Source of the DNA: Phoronis australis
Lineage: Eukaryota > Phoronida > Phoronidae
Direction: 5' to 3'
DNA length: 64,000 bases
NCBI GenBank assembly: GCA_002633005.1
Contig: NMRA01000481.1
Coordinates: 184,001 to 248,000, forward strand
The translations under genes were made by a program, and so were the position numbers. Of this stretch, positions 27,101 to 34,505 are shown piece by piece. Within the stretch, counting starts at the first letter, position 1. Each line of letters opens with the position of its first letter. The notes under the pieces are model-generated. The model saw only the letters and a list, made by a program, of their open reading frames with translations, ran no database searches and was not told where the DNA came from.

Positions 27101-27403
27101 AGCTTATTTCTATCTTATAGAACACTCCTCTCATATACACCTTAGTAAATAAGGGAGTATTGCTTATGCCATTACATAGCTATACATAGATCCGCCAGAA
27201 GTCTGCGAGGTTCACAGTCTCTCAACATGATATTTGACTCTGATTTACGTTGATTGCTGTGATTGGTTGCTGCTTGAACTTCGGCTTCGGTCGAGGTCAT
27301 TTATTATCTGATCCCGATTGAAGGTCAAGTAGCAGGTACGCGTGCATCACATAGTGTCAAAATTACAAGGCTTACCAGTTTTCAGGCAGTTCTCCGTAGC
27401 CAT
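9079..27403 (-). CDS. CECR2: CECR2 homologue, bromodomain subunit of an ISWI remodelling complex (15 exons found)
   Basis: Coding exons in transcript order: 27403-27376, 26426-26338, 24232-24126, 21165-20979, 19799-19648, 18409-18311, 17621-17512, 16469-16358, 15778-15735, 15480-15389, 14444-14318, 13665-13460, 12647-11031, 9885-9750, 9104-9079. All junctions have GT-AG borders and consistent phases, giving 3132 nt (1043 codons plus TGA). The N-terminus carries the CECR2-specific [15 protein letters not shown] and LRLDADDV-type blocks, then RVEPLG...[10 protein letters not shown], a Lys-rich linker, a [13 protein letters not shown] block, a coiled basic segment and a single bromodomain (about residues 300-402). 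The C-terminus is long and Ser/Gln/Asn-rich. Family knowledge: CECR2 is nuclear, pairs with SMARCA1/SMARCA5 ATPases (CERF complex) and binds acetylated histone lysines. Around 100 residues expected between exons 7 and 8 are missing, at a minisatellite next to an N. Confidence 0.93.
9105..9749 (-). other. CECR2 intron 14
   Basis: Non-coding sequence between the last two coding exons. Open frames here lack recognisable domains. Confidence 0.6.
9750..9885 (-). CDS. CECR2: CECR2 homologue exon 14
   Basis: 45 codons: [20 protein letters not shown] then [20 protein letters not shown]. Same Gln/Thr/Asn-rich style as exon 13. Acceptor GTTGTTGACAG in phase 0, donor CCAA|GTGAGT in phase 1. Confidence 0.85.
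10016..10352 (-). repeat. Dispersed repeat family F, copy 1 (in CECR2 intron 13)
   Basis: Read on the minus strand it starts GGGTTACGTGACCATA, has AGTAAAATTTAGCAAAAAAG early, GTATCAAT in the middle, and ends with TTTGGACATTTTTCTGGAGT. The same block order is found on the plus strand at 60220-60558 and, more eroded, at 56020-56312. About 340 bp, non-coding. Confidence 0.75.
11031..12647 (-). CDS. CECR2: CECR2 homologue exon 13, long disordered C-terminal exon
   Basis: A single 1617-nt exon of 539 codons, phase 0 at both ends. It is Ser/Gln/Asn/Thr/Val-rich with few charged or aromatic residues and no known domain (for example [19 protein letters not shown]). It starts [20 protein letters not shown] after acceptor TCTCGTTCCAG and ends [12 protein letters not shown] before CAG|GTGAGT. 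The composition resembles a transcriptional coactivator tail; vertebrate CECR2 also has a long low-complexity C-terminus, of different sequence. The minus-strand ATG at 12569 is internal, not the start. Confidence 0.92.
13460..13665 (-). CDS. CECR2: CECR2 homologue exon 12, bromodomain helix C and following
   Basis: [20 protein letters not shown] completes the bromodomain, then an acidic [12 protein letters not shown] stretch (vertebrate CECR2 has GDTDEEFW here) and a basic [18 protein letters not shown]. Acceptor TTCGCAG, donor GCG|GTGGGT, phase 0. Confidence 0.92.
13757..14012 (+). repeat. Composite repeat family A, copy 2
   Basis: Most complete short copy: CAATCTTGAATAATCCTTAT, two to three TTGGCCAATATTATTCAAAG-type units, then GTTACCAAGAATCATAATTT, CACTGAAAAAGGTGACC, ACAAGCTTATTCAAGATT and GACAAGCCTGATTTACCTTA. 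It lies between the two bromodomain exons 11 and 12 of the CECR2 homologue. Confidence 0.75.
14318..14444 (-). CDS. CECR2: CECR2 homologue exon 11, bromodomain core
   Basis: Starts [12 protein letters not shown] and reaches [12 protein letters not shown]. The Asn of the YN motif (residue 378 of the visible protein), which hydrogen-bonds acetyl-lysine in bromodomains, is present, so ligand binding should be retained. Acceptor TTCTGCCAACAG, donor GTG|GTGAGT, phase 1. Confidence 0.95.
14445..15388 (-). other. CECR2 intron 10
   Basis: About 940 bp of AT-rich non-coding sequence. No repeat or RNA gene recognised. Confidence 0.6.
15389..15480 (-). CDS. CECR2: CECR2 homologue exon 10, bromodomain helix Z and ZA loop
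   Basis: Encodes [20 protein letters not shown] and then [11 protein letters not shown]. The WPF shelf and the AP.Y..YI motif of the ZA loop are intact. Acceptor CATTTTTCAG, donor GAG|GTCAGT, phase 0. Confidence 0.93.
15735..15778 (-). CDS. CECR2: CECR2 homologue exon 9, start of bromodomain
   Basis: A 44-nt microexon encoding [14 protein letters not shown], equivalent to the acidic LFELDDDFTAMYK that precedes helix Z of the CECR2 bromodomain. Acceptor CGATTTTAG, donor AAAG|GTAAAA, phase 1. Confidence 0.88.
16016..16165 (-). repeat. Dispersed repeat family E, copy 2 (in CECR2 intron 8)
   Basis: On the minus strand: CAGACAAAATGACCCAGAAT, CGCCGTCATGACGACTGGGC, AATTCATCGTCAGAGTAGAC. The frame is open for about 45 codons and sits behind an acceptor-like TTTTTTAG, but the phase does not fit exon 9 and the sequence is repeated elsewhere, so it is not an exon. 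Confidence 0.65.
16358..16469 (-). CDS. CECR2: CECR2 homologue exon 8
   Basis: Encodes [20 protein letters not shown] followed by [16 protein letters not shown], matching the RKLREERAWLLAQGKELPPE stretch of vertebrate CECR2. Acceptor CGTTACAG in phase 1, donor GTGAA|GTGAGC in phase 2. An alternative donor CTACAA|GTGAAC at 16375 was set aside because it breaks the phase of exon 9. Confidence 0.9.
16781..17489. repeat. 104-bp pyrimidine-rich minisatellite, about 7 copies, cut by an N
   Basis: CTATCTCTTTCTTCTTGCCT recurs at 16889 (variant), 16993, 17097, 17201, 17305 and 17409, an exact 104-bp spacing, with a shorter first unit at 16795. The plus strand is almost all C/T. The array stops at the N at 17490, so its true length is unknown and it probably continues in unassembled sequence. 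It occupies CECR2 intron 7. Confidence 0.95.
17490..17490. other. Single N ending the minisatellite, probable assembly break
   Basis: The N interrupts a 104-bp repeat unit and is followed directly by unrelated sequence (GGCTGTCAATCAATCACTCA). Expected CECR2 exons are missing at this point. Confidence 0.75.
17512..17621 (-). CDS. CECR2: CECR2 homologue exon 7
   Basis: Acidic start ([10 protein letters not shown]) then [20 protein letters not shown], corresponding to the WWLLCQTEEEWRQVTESF stretch of vertebrate CECR2. Acceptor CTTTTGTTGTAG, donor AAAG|GTGAGT, ends in phase 1. The N at 17490 is only 21 bases past the donor. Confidence 0.9.
17861..18070 (+). mobile_element. MITE family C, copy 1 (in CECR2 intron 6)
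   Basis: About 210 bp. Left end GTACATGCGCGCACCCAG; right end reads GTACGTCATGCGTGCACCTA on the reverse strand, giving inverted termini of about 15 bp within GTAC flanks. An inverted second copy is at 28480-28692. Confidence 0.75.
18311..18409 (-). CDS. CECR2: CECR2 homologue exon 6, basic linker
   Basis: 32 full codons, nearly all Lys/Arg/Gln/His ([20 protein letters not shown] and onward), likely a nuclear localisation or DNA-contact region. Low complexity, so identity rests on matching phases (2 in, 2 out) and splice sites TTTTTGCAACAG and ACCAG|GTAATT. Confidence 0.8.
18600..18715 (-). repeat. Dispersed repeat family E, copy 3 (in CECR2 intron 5)
   Basis: Minus-strand blocks CCCTGTCGTGGTCACTGGTC, AGAAGCGTAATTCAACGTCA and GTGTAGCCTCCCCT align in order with copy 2. 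Non-coding. Confidence 0.6.
19648..19799 (-). CDS. CECR2: CECR2 homologue exon 5, WHIM-like block
   Basis: Encodes [32 protein letters not shown], an eight-proline run and a Lys/Arg-rich tail. The [16 protein letters not shown] signature is diagnostic for CECR2. Acceptor TTTTCACAG, donor AAGAA|GTGAGT, phase 2. Confidence 0.94.
19800..20978 (-). other. CECR2 intron 4
   Basis: AT-rich, no gene recognised. Plus-strand open frames of 75-90 codons in this stretch have no domain signature. Confidence 0.6.
20979..21165 (-). CDS. CECR2: CECR2 homologue exon 4, DDT-like N-terminal region
   Basis: 62 full codons including [42 protein letters not shown] and DDVMDLLK. This LRTKVEILH.LC..RLDA pattern is the DDT/WHIM-type segment of CECR2, by which such proteins contact ISWI ATPases in related families. 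Acceptor CAAAACAG, donor AAA|GTATGG, phase 0. Confidence 0.93.
21840..22130 (-). repeat. Dispersed repeat family B, copy 1 (in CECR2 intron 3)
   Basis: On the minus strand it can be read as a short frame containing [11 protein letters not shown] and [18 protein letters not shown]. The matching copy near 36290-36560 reads KIPGFHEVAT and LQERKQTGVGS. Similarity at protein level in two places suggests a decayed coding fragment of a mobile element, but I do not recognise its family. Confidence 0.5.
22570..23880 (+). mobile_element. BEL/Pao retrotransposon relic: integrase zinc-binding, catalytic core and C-terminal part, broken
   Basis: Plus-strand pol fragment in CECR2 intron 3, antisense to the host gene. 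In order: an H2C2-type integrase zinc-binding segment (HERLGYAGR...RVICKHLQ), the integrase core start ([12 protein letters not shown]), the SDNGTNF block with the catalytic Asp, [25 protein letters not shown] and LTPNHIL, then a DUF5641-like tail ([30 protein letters not shown]). These are diagnostic of BEL/Pao elements. The reading frame is interrupted by several stop codons (for example right after GVW near 23299, near 22840, 22935 and 23649) and frame changes. No reverse transcriptase, protease or LTR was recognised in the flanks. It is an inactive fragment. Confidence 0.88.
24126..24232 (-). CDS. CECR2: CECR2 homologue exon 3
   Basis: Begins [20 protein letters not shown] and continues [15 protein letters not shown], matching the helical repeat-like segment after FEIEELEAAL in vertebrate CECR2. 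Acceptor GGTTTCAG, donor ATTGT|GTAAGT, phase 2. Confidence 0.92.
24240..26330 (-). other. CECR2 intron 2
   Basis: About 2.1 kb of AT-rich sequence without recognisable exons, repeats or RNA genes. Plus-strand open frames at 24.4, 25.3 and 25.6 kb have no domain signature. Confidence 0.6.
26338..26426 (-). CDS. CECR2: CECR2 homologue exon 2
   Basis: Encodes the conserved N-terminal block [18 protein letters not shown] and then FNLSDFDIE. Acceptor TTTCTTTCAG, donor GAG|GTAAGC, ends in phase 0. The block is almost identical in spacing to vertebrate CECR2 ([20 protein letters not shown], from memory). Confidence 0.92.
27376..27403 (-). CDS. CECR2: CECR2 homologue exon 1 (start codon)
   Basis: Nine codons (MATENCLKT) plus one base before the donor CTG|GTAAGC. 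This is the only nearby minus-strand ATG segment ending in phase 1 with a strong donor, as exon 2 requires, so that G+AA makes Glu. In-frame TAA lies 15 codons upstream of the ATG, which supports this start, unless a splice acceptor lies between them. Confidence 0.7.
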
Positions 27404-28041
27404 ATATAATGCTAATGGCGTATGTTTTACTTCCCCAAGTCTAAATTAGTATTGGTATAATACTAATAGAGATATGTTCTGAGTAATTGTTTGCAATATG
27501 ACGACATTGACCTACACACATGGTTTTGGTATCGTTCGATTCCTTGCAACGTTATCTTTCCAAAAATATATTAATGTATCCCCTACCGCATTTCATCCGT
27601 ATTTTATCGTCGAATTTCGGTTCGCACTATTTGCCAGTTGACACCACCATGTTAGCTCAACTCACGGTTACAGCGACACCTGTTGTTAATGAATGAAACA
27701 GCATCATCGATTCTGAATGGTGTTTGCCCGAGCAAGATTCCCGCTAAAGTTTTCCTGACAATATGGAGGAACAAGCAGCAGCATTTCACCTTTTCTAATG
27801 TTTTATAATTGTGACCATTTGACCATTTTTCTACGAAATTGTCTGAAGTGATATTCCTTTCACCAATTTGGATCTCAAAAATAACCTCTGCTTTTTTCGC
27901 GGATTCTTGGTAGCAGATGCATATCAGGGTCACCATGGGATCGAATTCGAACCCTTGGGACCATAACTCAGGTAGGGGATGGATGAGTCTCGATCAGTTT
28001 GCGACGGTCTGCAGAAGACGGTAGATTAGTTCAGTTTTTGA

Positions 28042-28075
28042 CCGCCAGGGGGCTCCTTCCGTTCAACATGGCGGT
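28042..28075 (+). promoter_or_regulatory. CTCF-like and YY1-like sites between the divergent genes
   Basis: CCGCCAGGGGGCTCC (28042-28056) fits the CTCF core consensus, and CAACATGGCGGT (28064-28075) fits the YY1 consensus. A CTTCCG between them is an ETS-type core in reverse. The ATG in the second motif opens only a ten-codon plus-strand frame. It lies 640 bp upstream of the CECR2 start codon. Consensus matches only. Confidence 0.4.
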
Positions 28076-28479
28076 ATTACCGCCGAGTACCAGGAAATAG
28101 TGCGAGACGAAATTTCACGATAAAATACTAAGGGAACGGGGTAGGAAAAATTTCAGTTCATTTTTGGAAAGATAACTTTGCAAGGAATCTAACAATATCA
28201 AAATCATATGTTTCAATGACGTCATCTTGTAAACAATTACCATGTTCTGAAAGATGAAAATGCCGTAATCTTCTATGGTCGGGCTTGCCTTAGTTGCTGG
28301 TTGTGTATGCATTTGCCCGTAATTCGTGGCTCCACTAATTTCAAGAAAATCTTTACCTTGAACAACAAATTTTCTGTGATTGCTTTAGTAAATATAATTC
28401 CAAGTTCATGCATATGCGATCTTGAGATTAAGCATAATTGTAAGATAAAGCACAACATTTTTGCTTCTTAATGCACACA

Positions 28480-28692
28480 CTCAGGGGGAGCCCTCCAATT
28501 TGGCGAACTGGGCAAAAAGGTGTGCCTCATAGAAACAAAAACTCTGAAAAAAGTAGAAAACAAGACAAAAGTCCGCTAAAAAGGCAGTAACTACCGAAAT
28601 TCGACTCCGAACGTACTCCATGAATCTTAGTAAAAGGTACTCATTCTCAAAAATTCGATTCCCCCATTTGTTAGGCTGGGTGCACGCATGTT
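28480..28692 (-). mobile_element. MITE family C, copy 2 (inverted)
   Basis: Matches the reverse complement of 17861-18070 in block order: GGTGTGCCTCATAGAAA, AAGACAAAAGTCCGCTAAAA, GGTACTCATTCTC, AATTCGATTCCCCC, TTAGGCTGGGTGCACGCATG. The far terminus is eroded. Confidence 0.7.
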
Positions 28693-28699
28693 CTTTCCC

Positions 28700-31600
28700 A
28701 TCACTTCAAAACCAAGCCAACTCTTACCCAGTTCTACTAACATATCTGCTTAATTTTCTTCTTCTAAATGACGCGTGACATCAAGTCGTACTTTACAAAA
28801 TAACTTAGTTTTGAAATACACTTTTGAAAATTGATTAGGGTGCAAGTTGACTTGGGTGCGGAGTAACATGTTTCCTTTCTGTTTGACCAAGTTAAGTGAC
28901 CTGGGTAAGCCATTACGGTTAAGAAATAAATCTAGATTTTTCATCAAAATGTCATGCGGTGAATTTGGTAGTGATGGAAAGCAGTACCGCAGTCTTTTTG
29001 ACTTTAAAACAATTTAAGAGGCACACAAGGTGTTTGATAAACGGATAGTGACTATTCACCCAACAAGTCGCCCAAATAAACAGATTTTTGCTATTCTTCT
29101 GACAAATTTTCAGCGATCTCATATGTGACGTAACAATCTTCTTGGCCAAATAGGCCAATTTTTGCTTTTAACCCGACAAATTTTATTTACATTAAACTGG
29201 CTTAGCAATACATTTTACCTTCAACAATGCGAGTCTTGCTCACTAGCAACACGCATGTTTATGTTGGCTCAAAGTAACAACTACGGAAAATCATGAGATT
29301 CCTAGGGATACCAGTTGGGGCCCTTCTCCACTCATCATCACGTTTAACGTTTATCCTTTAAGAGAAGATACTGGGAATCTCAATGACATGGCATAGCCAA
29401 ATTGCACATCTGAAACAATACCTAATACAGCAAGATGTCCATCAAACTTTTTAAGTTTGAAACGCGACTTGCTCAGGACTCTCAACTCTCTTCCCTGGCC
29501 AAGTAGCCCCCCCCCCACCATAAATTTCCGTGGACTTTGCCATCTTGTGGCCAAATCGACACTTGGCGTCAAGCGTAATGTGTTTTCTAATCTGTAGCTA
29601 GCTCTATGGTTCGGCTTAAAAATATTTAGTTTTGTTCCCCTATAGTCTCGGGCCTTTGACAATGTTGGCCAATGAGAGCTGATATGTTTTTCTGTTAAAT
29701 AGCAAAAATCTGATTATTGGTCCGTCGAGCTTGTGACGTTATGTTGGAAAGTTTGTTGAGTGAATGTTAAATATCTGATTATTTGGCCGACAAACTGTGA
29801 TGTCACAAATATCTAACAACGAGATTATATAGGGCTTTGTTGGGTTAATAACAAATATCAGCTTGTTTTGCCGACCCGTATAACAAAAATTAGTTTATTT
29901 AGCCAACTTGTTGGGTTCAGTGATTAGCGTTGACCTTGATGAGTACGCGATACAAGGTGTAGTAGAGCCAGCATCATTTGCAGATGACTACAGGCAACAC
30001 ACCACAATGCCACCATAAAATGTTTTATCAATAGTACAAATGATTTGATTGAAAACAGTTTGGAACTATGACAATAAGTATTCCCTAATGCTAGTATTGT
30101 TTTTTCGGTTAACTTCATCCTCATGAAAAAATGTGTTATTATGTTCTCGTGCTTTATATCTTTCATACTAAGCACATCTGAAATTCATCACCATGGCAAC
30201 CATTCCTCATGACCTGGAATGTTACACAACCCCTCCTCCCCCGAACAAGATGTATTTGTTCTTCTCTTTAGGATTTTGCCAGTCGTTTTCAGTTGGGAAT
30301 TTTTCACTTATTTTGCATAAAATAATTGCTAAAACTCTCATTTTTAAAAGACTGATTGTCTTTTTATTAATTGTTAACTTTTGCCATATGCTATTTTATG
30401 ACATTTACATAGTACTAGCCAAGCTAATCATAGATTACGGTTTACTTATAATAATTTTCACTTCTCTGCGATATTGTATACTAATTAAGTGGTGAATGAG
30501 GAACAGTGTTTACGTCTGTTGTCAGAAATTAAGTTCTAAGCAAACACGAAAGCAAAGGTTGACCATATCCCATTTCTTAGAGTTATAAGAAAATTCAAGC
30601 AGATTTGATAACGTCAGTCCAGCTTTGACACTGATTGAAATGAAAATGTTTTAATGTATTTGTCAAGTCCATTTTGTTGGATTCAGGAAAACTTAAGAGA
30701 TCTGCTTATAGGAGATGTTGAAATGTGTCAAATACTGGTTTAGCCAGGAGTTGTTGAAACTGTACCTAAACCCTGCTGTTAGATAGCAGGTTTGAGTCAC
30801 TGCCAAATCAAAATGTTTGTTATGTCTACCGTTTATATTTGCTACACGAATTTTTGATCTGGAACCATTTTATGACAAAGGTCGTCAGCCCAGTTGTAAC
30901 TTTGGTAGTCATCACATTACTGTAAACCGAATGGTGCAATGTTAAGAAGTGCTAAAACATCACAACTAATGTAAAGTTTACAATTTTCGTATTCAGACCC
31001 AGTGACTGTTCATGAGGCATGTTCATGAACTATGTGCAAGTTTATAGTGGAGTTCCGACCATCTCGGCAAAGACTGGACTAGCGACCTGTGATAATAAGG
31101 GTTTCGGAACATATTAATGTTTGCGTGTATTAATGCATGTTTTTGGGTCATAGGTTGTACGCATCCAAATGTGTCCTTGTTTGCTCAGAGTCAGTGATAA
31201 ATTGGGTAGAACTTCTCCAATTTCGTGTGCAAAAATGACGCGAAACTGAAATTTTAATTTGTGAAATTACGCAACCAGTCTCAGGAAGTTTTTGTTCATT
31301 TTTTGCATGAGCTGTTGTCAAACAATACAGACAGTGTACGTAACTGTTCATTTTAATTAGCCATAGAGATGGAAAAACTAGAAGGTGGTGAAATTTGATA
31401 TCCTGACAGACATTACCTGTATGTTTGTTTGAGTGTTAAACAAATTTTGCCTAGTCTGTTGCCAAACAATTGTATCTTGAATAATATGGGTAACAGGTGG
31501 GCAGTTTGTACTTAAGCAGTGTTGCTTTTGTATTATGTAAGTAATATATTATGGACATATTTAAGGACCTACTCGCATATTTAATGATCTCATGACAGGC

Positions 31601-32010
31601 AGATAAGGATTGCGAAAGTAAGAAAGCTGTTGTAAATAAGTGGAGAGAAAATACCAGATATTTTTTTGCATTCCATTTTGCTTTAGTCAGAAATACTGTT
31701 CATCATTTTAAAATGTCATGACCTTATTTGTTCCTTTTCGTGGTGACTTTAGAGTTGTGTTCAGATGGACAGTTACCACAGAACCAAGATAATCTGGCGC
31801 AAGCGAAGGTGTTGACAAAAATTCACTTGATACACCTGTGTGCCAACTTGACCTAGCTCTAAGGAAAGGCAAGAGCTCACATAACCTGCAGCTGCAGCAT
31901 CACTTCTGAAGATAAGGTGGTTATCTCTCTATAGGTTAACCTTGTGATATCATTTCCAAAATGACACTGTCAGGTGGAATGTGTAGGACTCTCGGGTTTT
32001 TGGGGGACAA
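28700..32010. other. Intergenic or undetected intron, no gene seen
   Basis: AT-rich with a C10 run near 29508. Open frames on both strands up to about 100 codons lack any recognisable domain or conserved splice structure. Confidence 0.55.
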
Positions 32011-32012
32011 GT

Positions 32013-32442
32013 GCCCGGTTGCATGGAACAGTCCCAAATAGGGACTCAACTAAGGTCTCTAAGTATTTTTGCGTATTTGTGTGTTCATGGACTCACAGGT
32101 GCATTATATTTTTATCGTTTCCTCTTTATTATGAGCTCTTTGATTAAATACATTTTCTAATAATATAACTAAAAACTGAGCCCAGAGTTCATTGAAAATA
32201 AATAGGGACTCAGTCCTTAAATTGAGGGTGTTGCATGAAAAGATTCCTACTTATTTTCGATATTACTGACAATTTAACGTAGAGTTCACTCTCAATTTGT
32301 ATCAAAATCAAAAGTTGATTTGGTAATGAACCTAAAACAATACATGAAAGAGCAATCGATGTTTTCACAAGTCCAATAATACGCAGTAGATTTAGGGAAC
32401 TTAGTCAAGTCCCCATATGGAACTGTTTCATGTAACTGGGCT
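32013..32442. mobile_element. MITE family D, copy 2 (best preserved)
   Basis: 430 bp with long terminal inverted repeats. Left end GCCCGGTTGCATGGAACAGT then CCCAAATAGGGACTCAACTA. The right end on the reverse strand reads GCCCAGTTACATGAAACAGT then TCCATATGGGGACTTGACTA. The arms match over about 40-50 bp with scattered differences. The interior is non-coding. Confidence 0.8.
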
Positions 32443-34142
32443 CTGGTGCCCCGTAGGTCAGCTGACATCATACCAACCTATCTGTCTACAGTTTCAGTTT
32501 TCCAGGAAATTGTTTTTGTGTCTTTGAAATGGTATAACAACTGATAACATAGAGATACTTTAACATTAAAATTGTAAAATGCAATACAATTGATAAGATT
32601 GTTCATTTTATATTTAATTCATTGTCTGGGACTGTGTGTTAGAAACCTGATGTCTAGGGTTAACCAGCGTATTTAGTCACATGTAAAATGAAAGCTATCC
32701 TGGTCATGACATTTGATATTGATCATCGTAGACTCCTTCAACTACCTGTTAAACTTAATAATTCCTAATTCTGAAAATACCTGTAACACAATCAAAAAAT
32801 CAGGAGGCATTGTTTAAGCTGAGGATAGTTATTTTCTTTATTTAAAACTCAATTTTTCAGGTGTTAAGAATAAGATTCAATGATATTATAATGTAAATGA
32901 GTCGTGTATCGCATTAAGTGTGCAGTTAACGGTCATTGAAAACTTGTTGTTTTTAAAGAATCCTGGGCATTAACCCAAGCGTATACGGTTTTTTGAAATA
33001 ATTCATTACTTTGTTTTCTACTGTTTTAGTGCTGGTGTCCACATTTCTCTTGAAGGTCGCGTGTTTTCCATTCTTGTAGGGACCTGAGGTTCTCGATTTT
33101 GTCAATTAAGGTTCAACTTTGATCTAAGTTTTATAATGCCCAGTGAGCGGTGATTTATACAGAGAACTGTGACCTAACAGTTGTGATGGTATTACTGTGT
33201 ACATCTCTGTTAATGACTGTTGATTCAGAACTCACAGAACTCAAATAGCTGAGTATAACTACCGTAGATAAACTTATTCATGTGGGCTTGTCATTGATTT
33301 TTACCTGTACGCTGAATAGGTTGTGTTGGTGCTCAGGTGCACTCACATCGCGTGCTTTAGGTTGACCTGTATGACAGAATGTCACATTTGACGTAGAATC
33401 GTCATGTGACAGCTGTGCACTGCTAGGCCAAGCAGTGAATGGGTCACTTATTTATGACTGTATGACTTGGTCAGATTGAAACACTCCTGCAAAGAGTACC
33501 CGGGGTGACAAACTCATGTCTGTATGTGAATAAAGGGTATGTGGGGTGAAAATTTGTGTCTGTACATGCGTCTACCTAGCCAGATTTCTGTCCAGGTGTG
33601 AACCTACAAAACATTACAAAAACGTATTTTCCTATTTTTTCTTTCATCGCAAAAACCATCTGCTATTTTACTCGATTGGATGTACGATAACACCTCAGTC
33701 GTAGTAATGCCGTGCCTTCTGTTGAAAATAAGTTTTATTTTAGTTCACTTAACGCAATTAATTTGGTCTCGAGTTATTCATTAGTCAGAATATTTGTGTT
33801 TTCTAGGCTTAAAAAATTACATTTCACTTTTTTATGGTGAGTGGCATCAATCAAAACGTGTTTTTGACAGCAAGTGCTGGTTGAATGCTGCTTAAAATTC
33901 TTATTCTTTGTATTTAGTGTTGTCTGTTACATTGTCGTCTGCTTTCTTGGGAACTGTTTTATCACGAAGAAGCGTGAATGGCTGTGTGTCTAATTGTTTG
34001 CGATGGAGTTTGACCTAGAATTCTTGTGATGGTGGCCGTACAGATTTGGAATGGTCCGTATCTGTTGGACGACTTTAAAGTCACTGAATTCAGTAATCCA
34101 TCCTGGCTAGATTAAGCAAAGTAAAAAGTATGCAACCTTTTT

Positions 34143-34505
34143 CTATCTTGTCCAATATTATTCAGTTTTGGTCAATATTATTCAATCTTGACCAATACTA
34201 TTCACTCTTGGCAAATACTATTTAATCTTAACCAATATTATTTAATCATAGCCAATACTATTCAATCTTGACCAATATTATGCAATCTTGCTTGGCCAAT
34301 ATTCAGTCTTGGCCAATATTCAATCTTGGCCGATATTATTCAATCTTAGCCAATATTTTTGTTCCTACCCAGGGCAAAGTTCTACATGAAGCTTGTTTCA
34401 CGACAGGCATCTTTGTTTTTAAGAGGCAAGGTTTTCCAAGCTTGGAATTTATTTCGTTTCCAAAAAGGGACTGACTCTGTAAGCTTTTTCAAGAGTTTTT
34501 GATTT
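34143..34505 (+). repeat. Composite repeat family A, copy 3, with 20-bp tandem array
   Basis: About eleven head-to-tail 20-mers of the type CAATCTTGACCAATATTATT from 34143 to 34358, then the family-A 3' module: AAGGTTTTCCAAGCTTGGAA, CAAAAAGGGACTGA, AGCTTTTTCAAGAGTTTTTG. The array is expanded here compared with the two to three units in the other copies. Confidence 0.85.

Noticed and set aside
27652-27936. 94-codon minus-strand frame upstream of CECR2 exon 1
   Set aside because: No family resemblance, and no donor joining it to exon 2 in phase 1; the short exon at 27376-27403 fits better.
28069-28101. ATGGCGG at 28069 as a plus-strand start codon
   Set aside because: The frame closes after ten codons without a convincing donor; more likely a YY1-like site.
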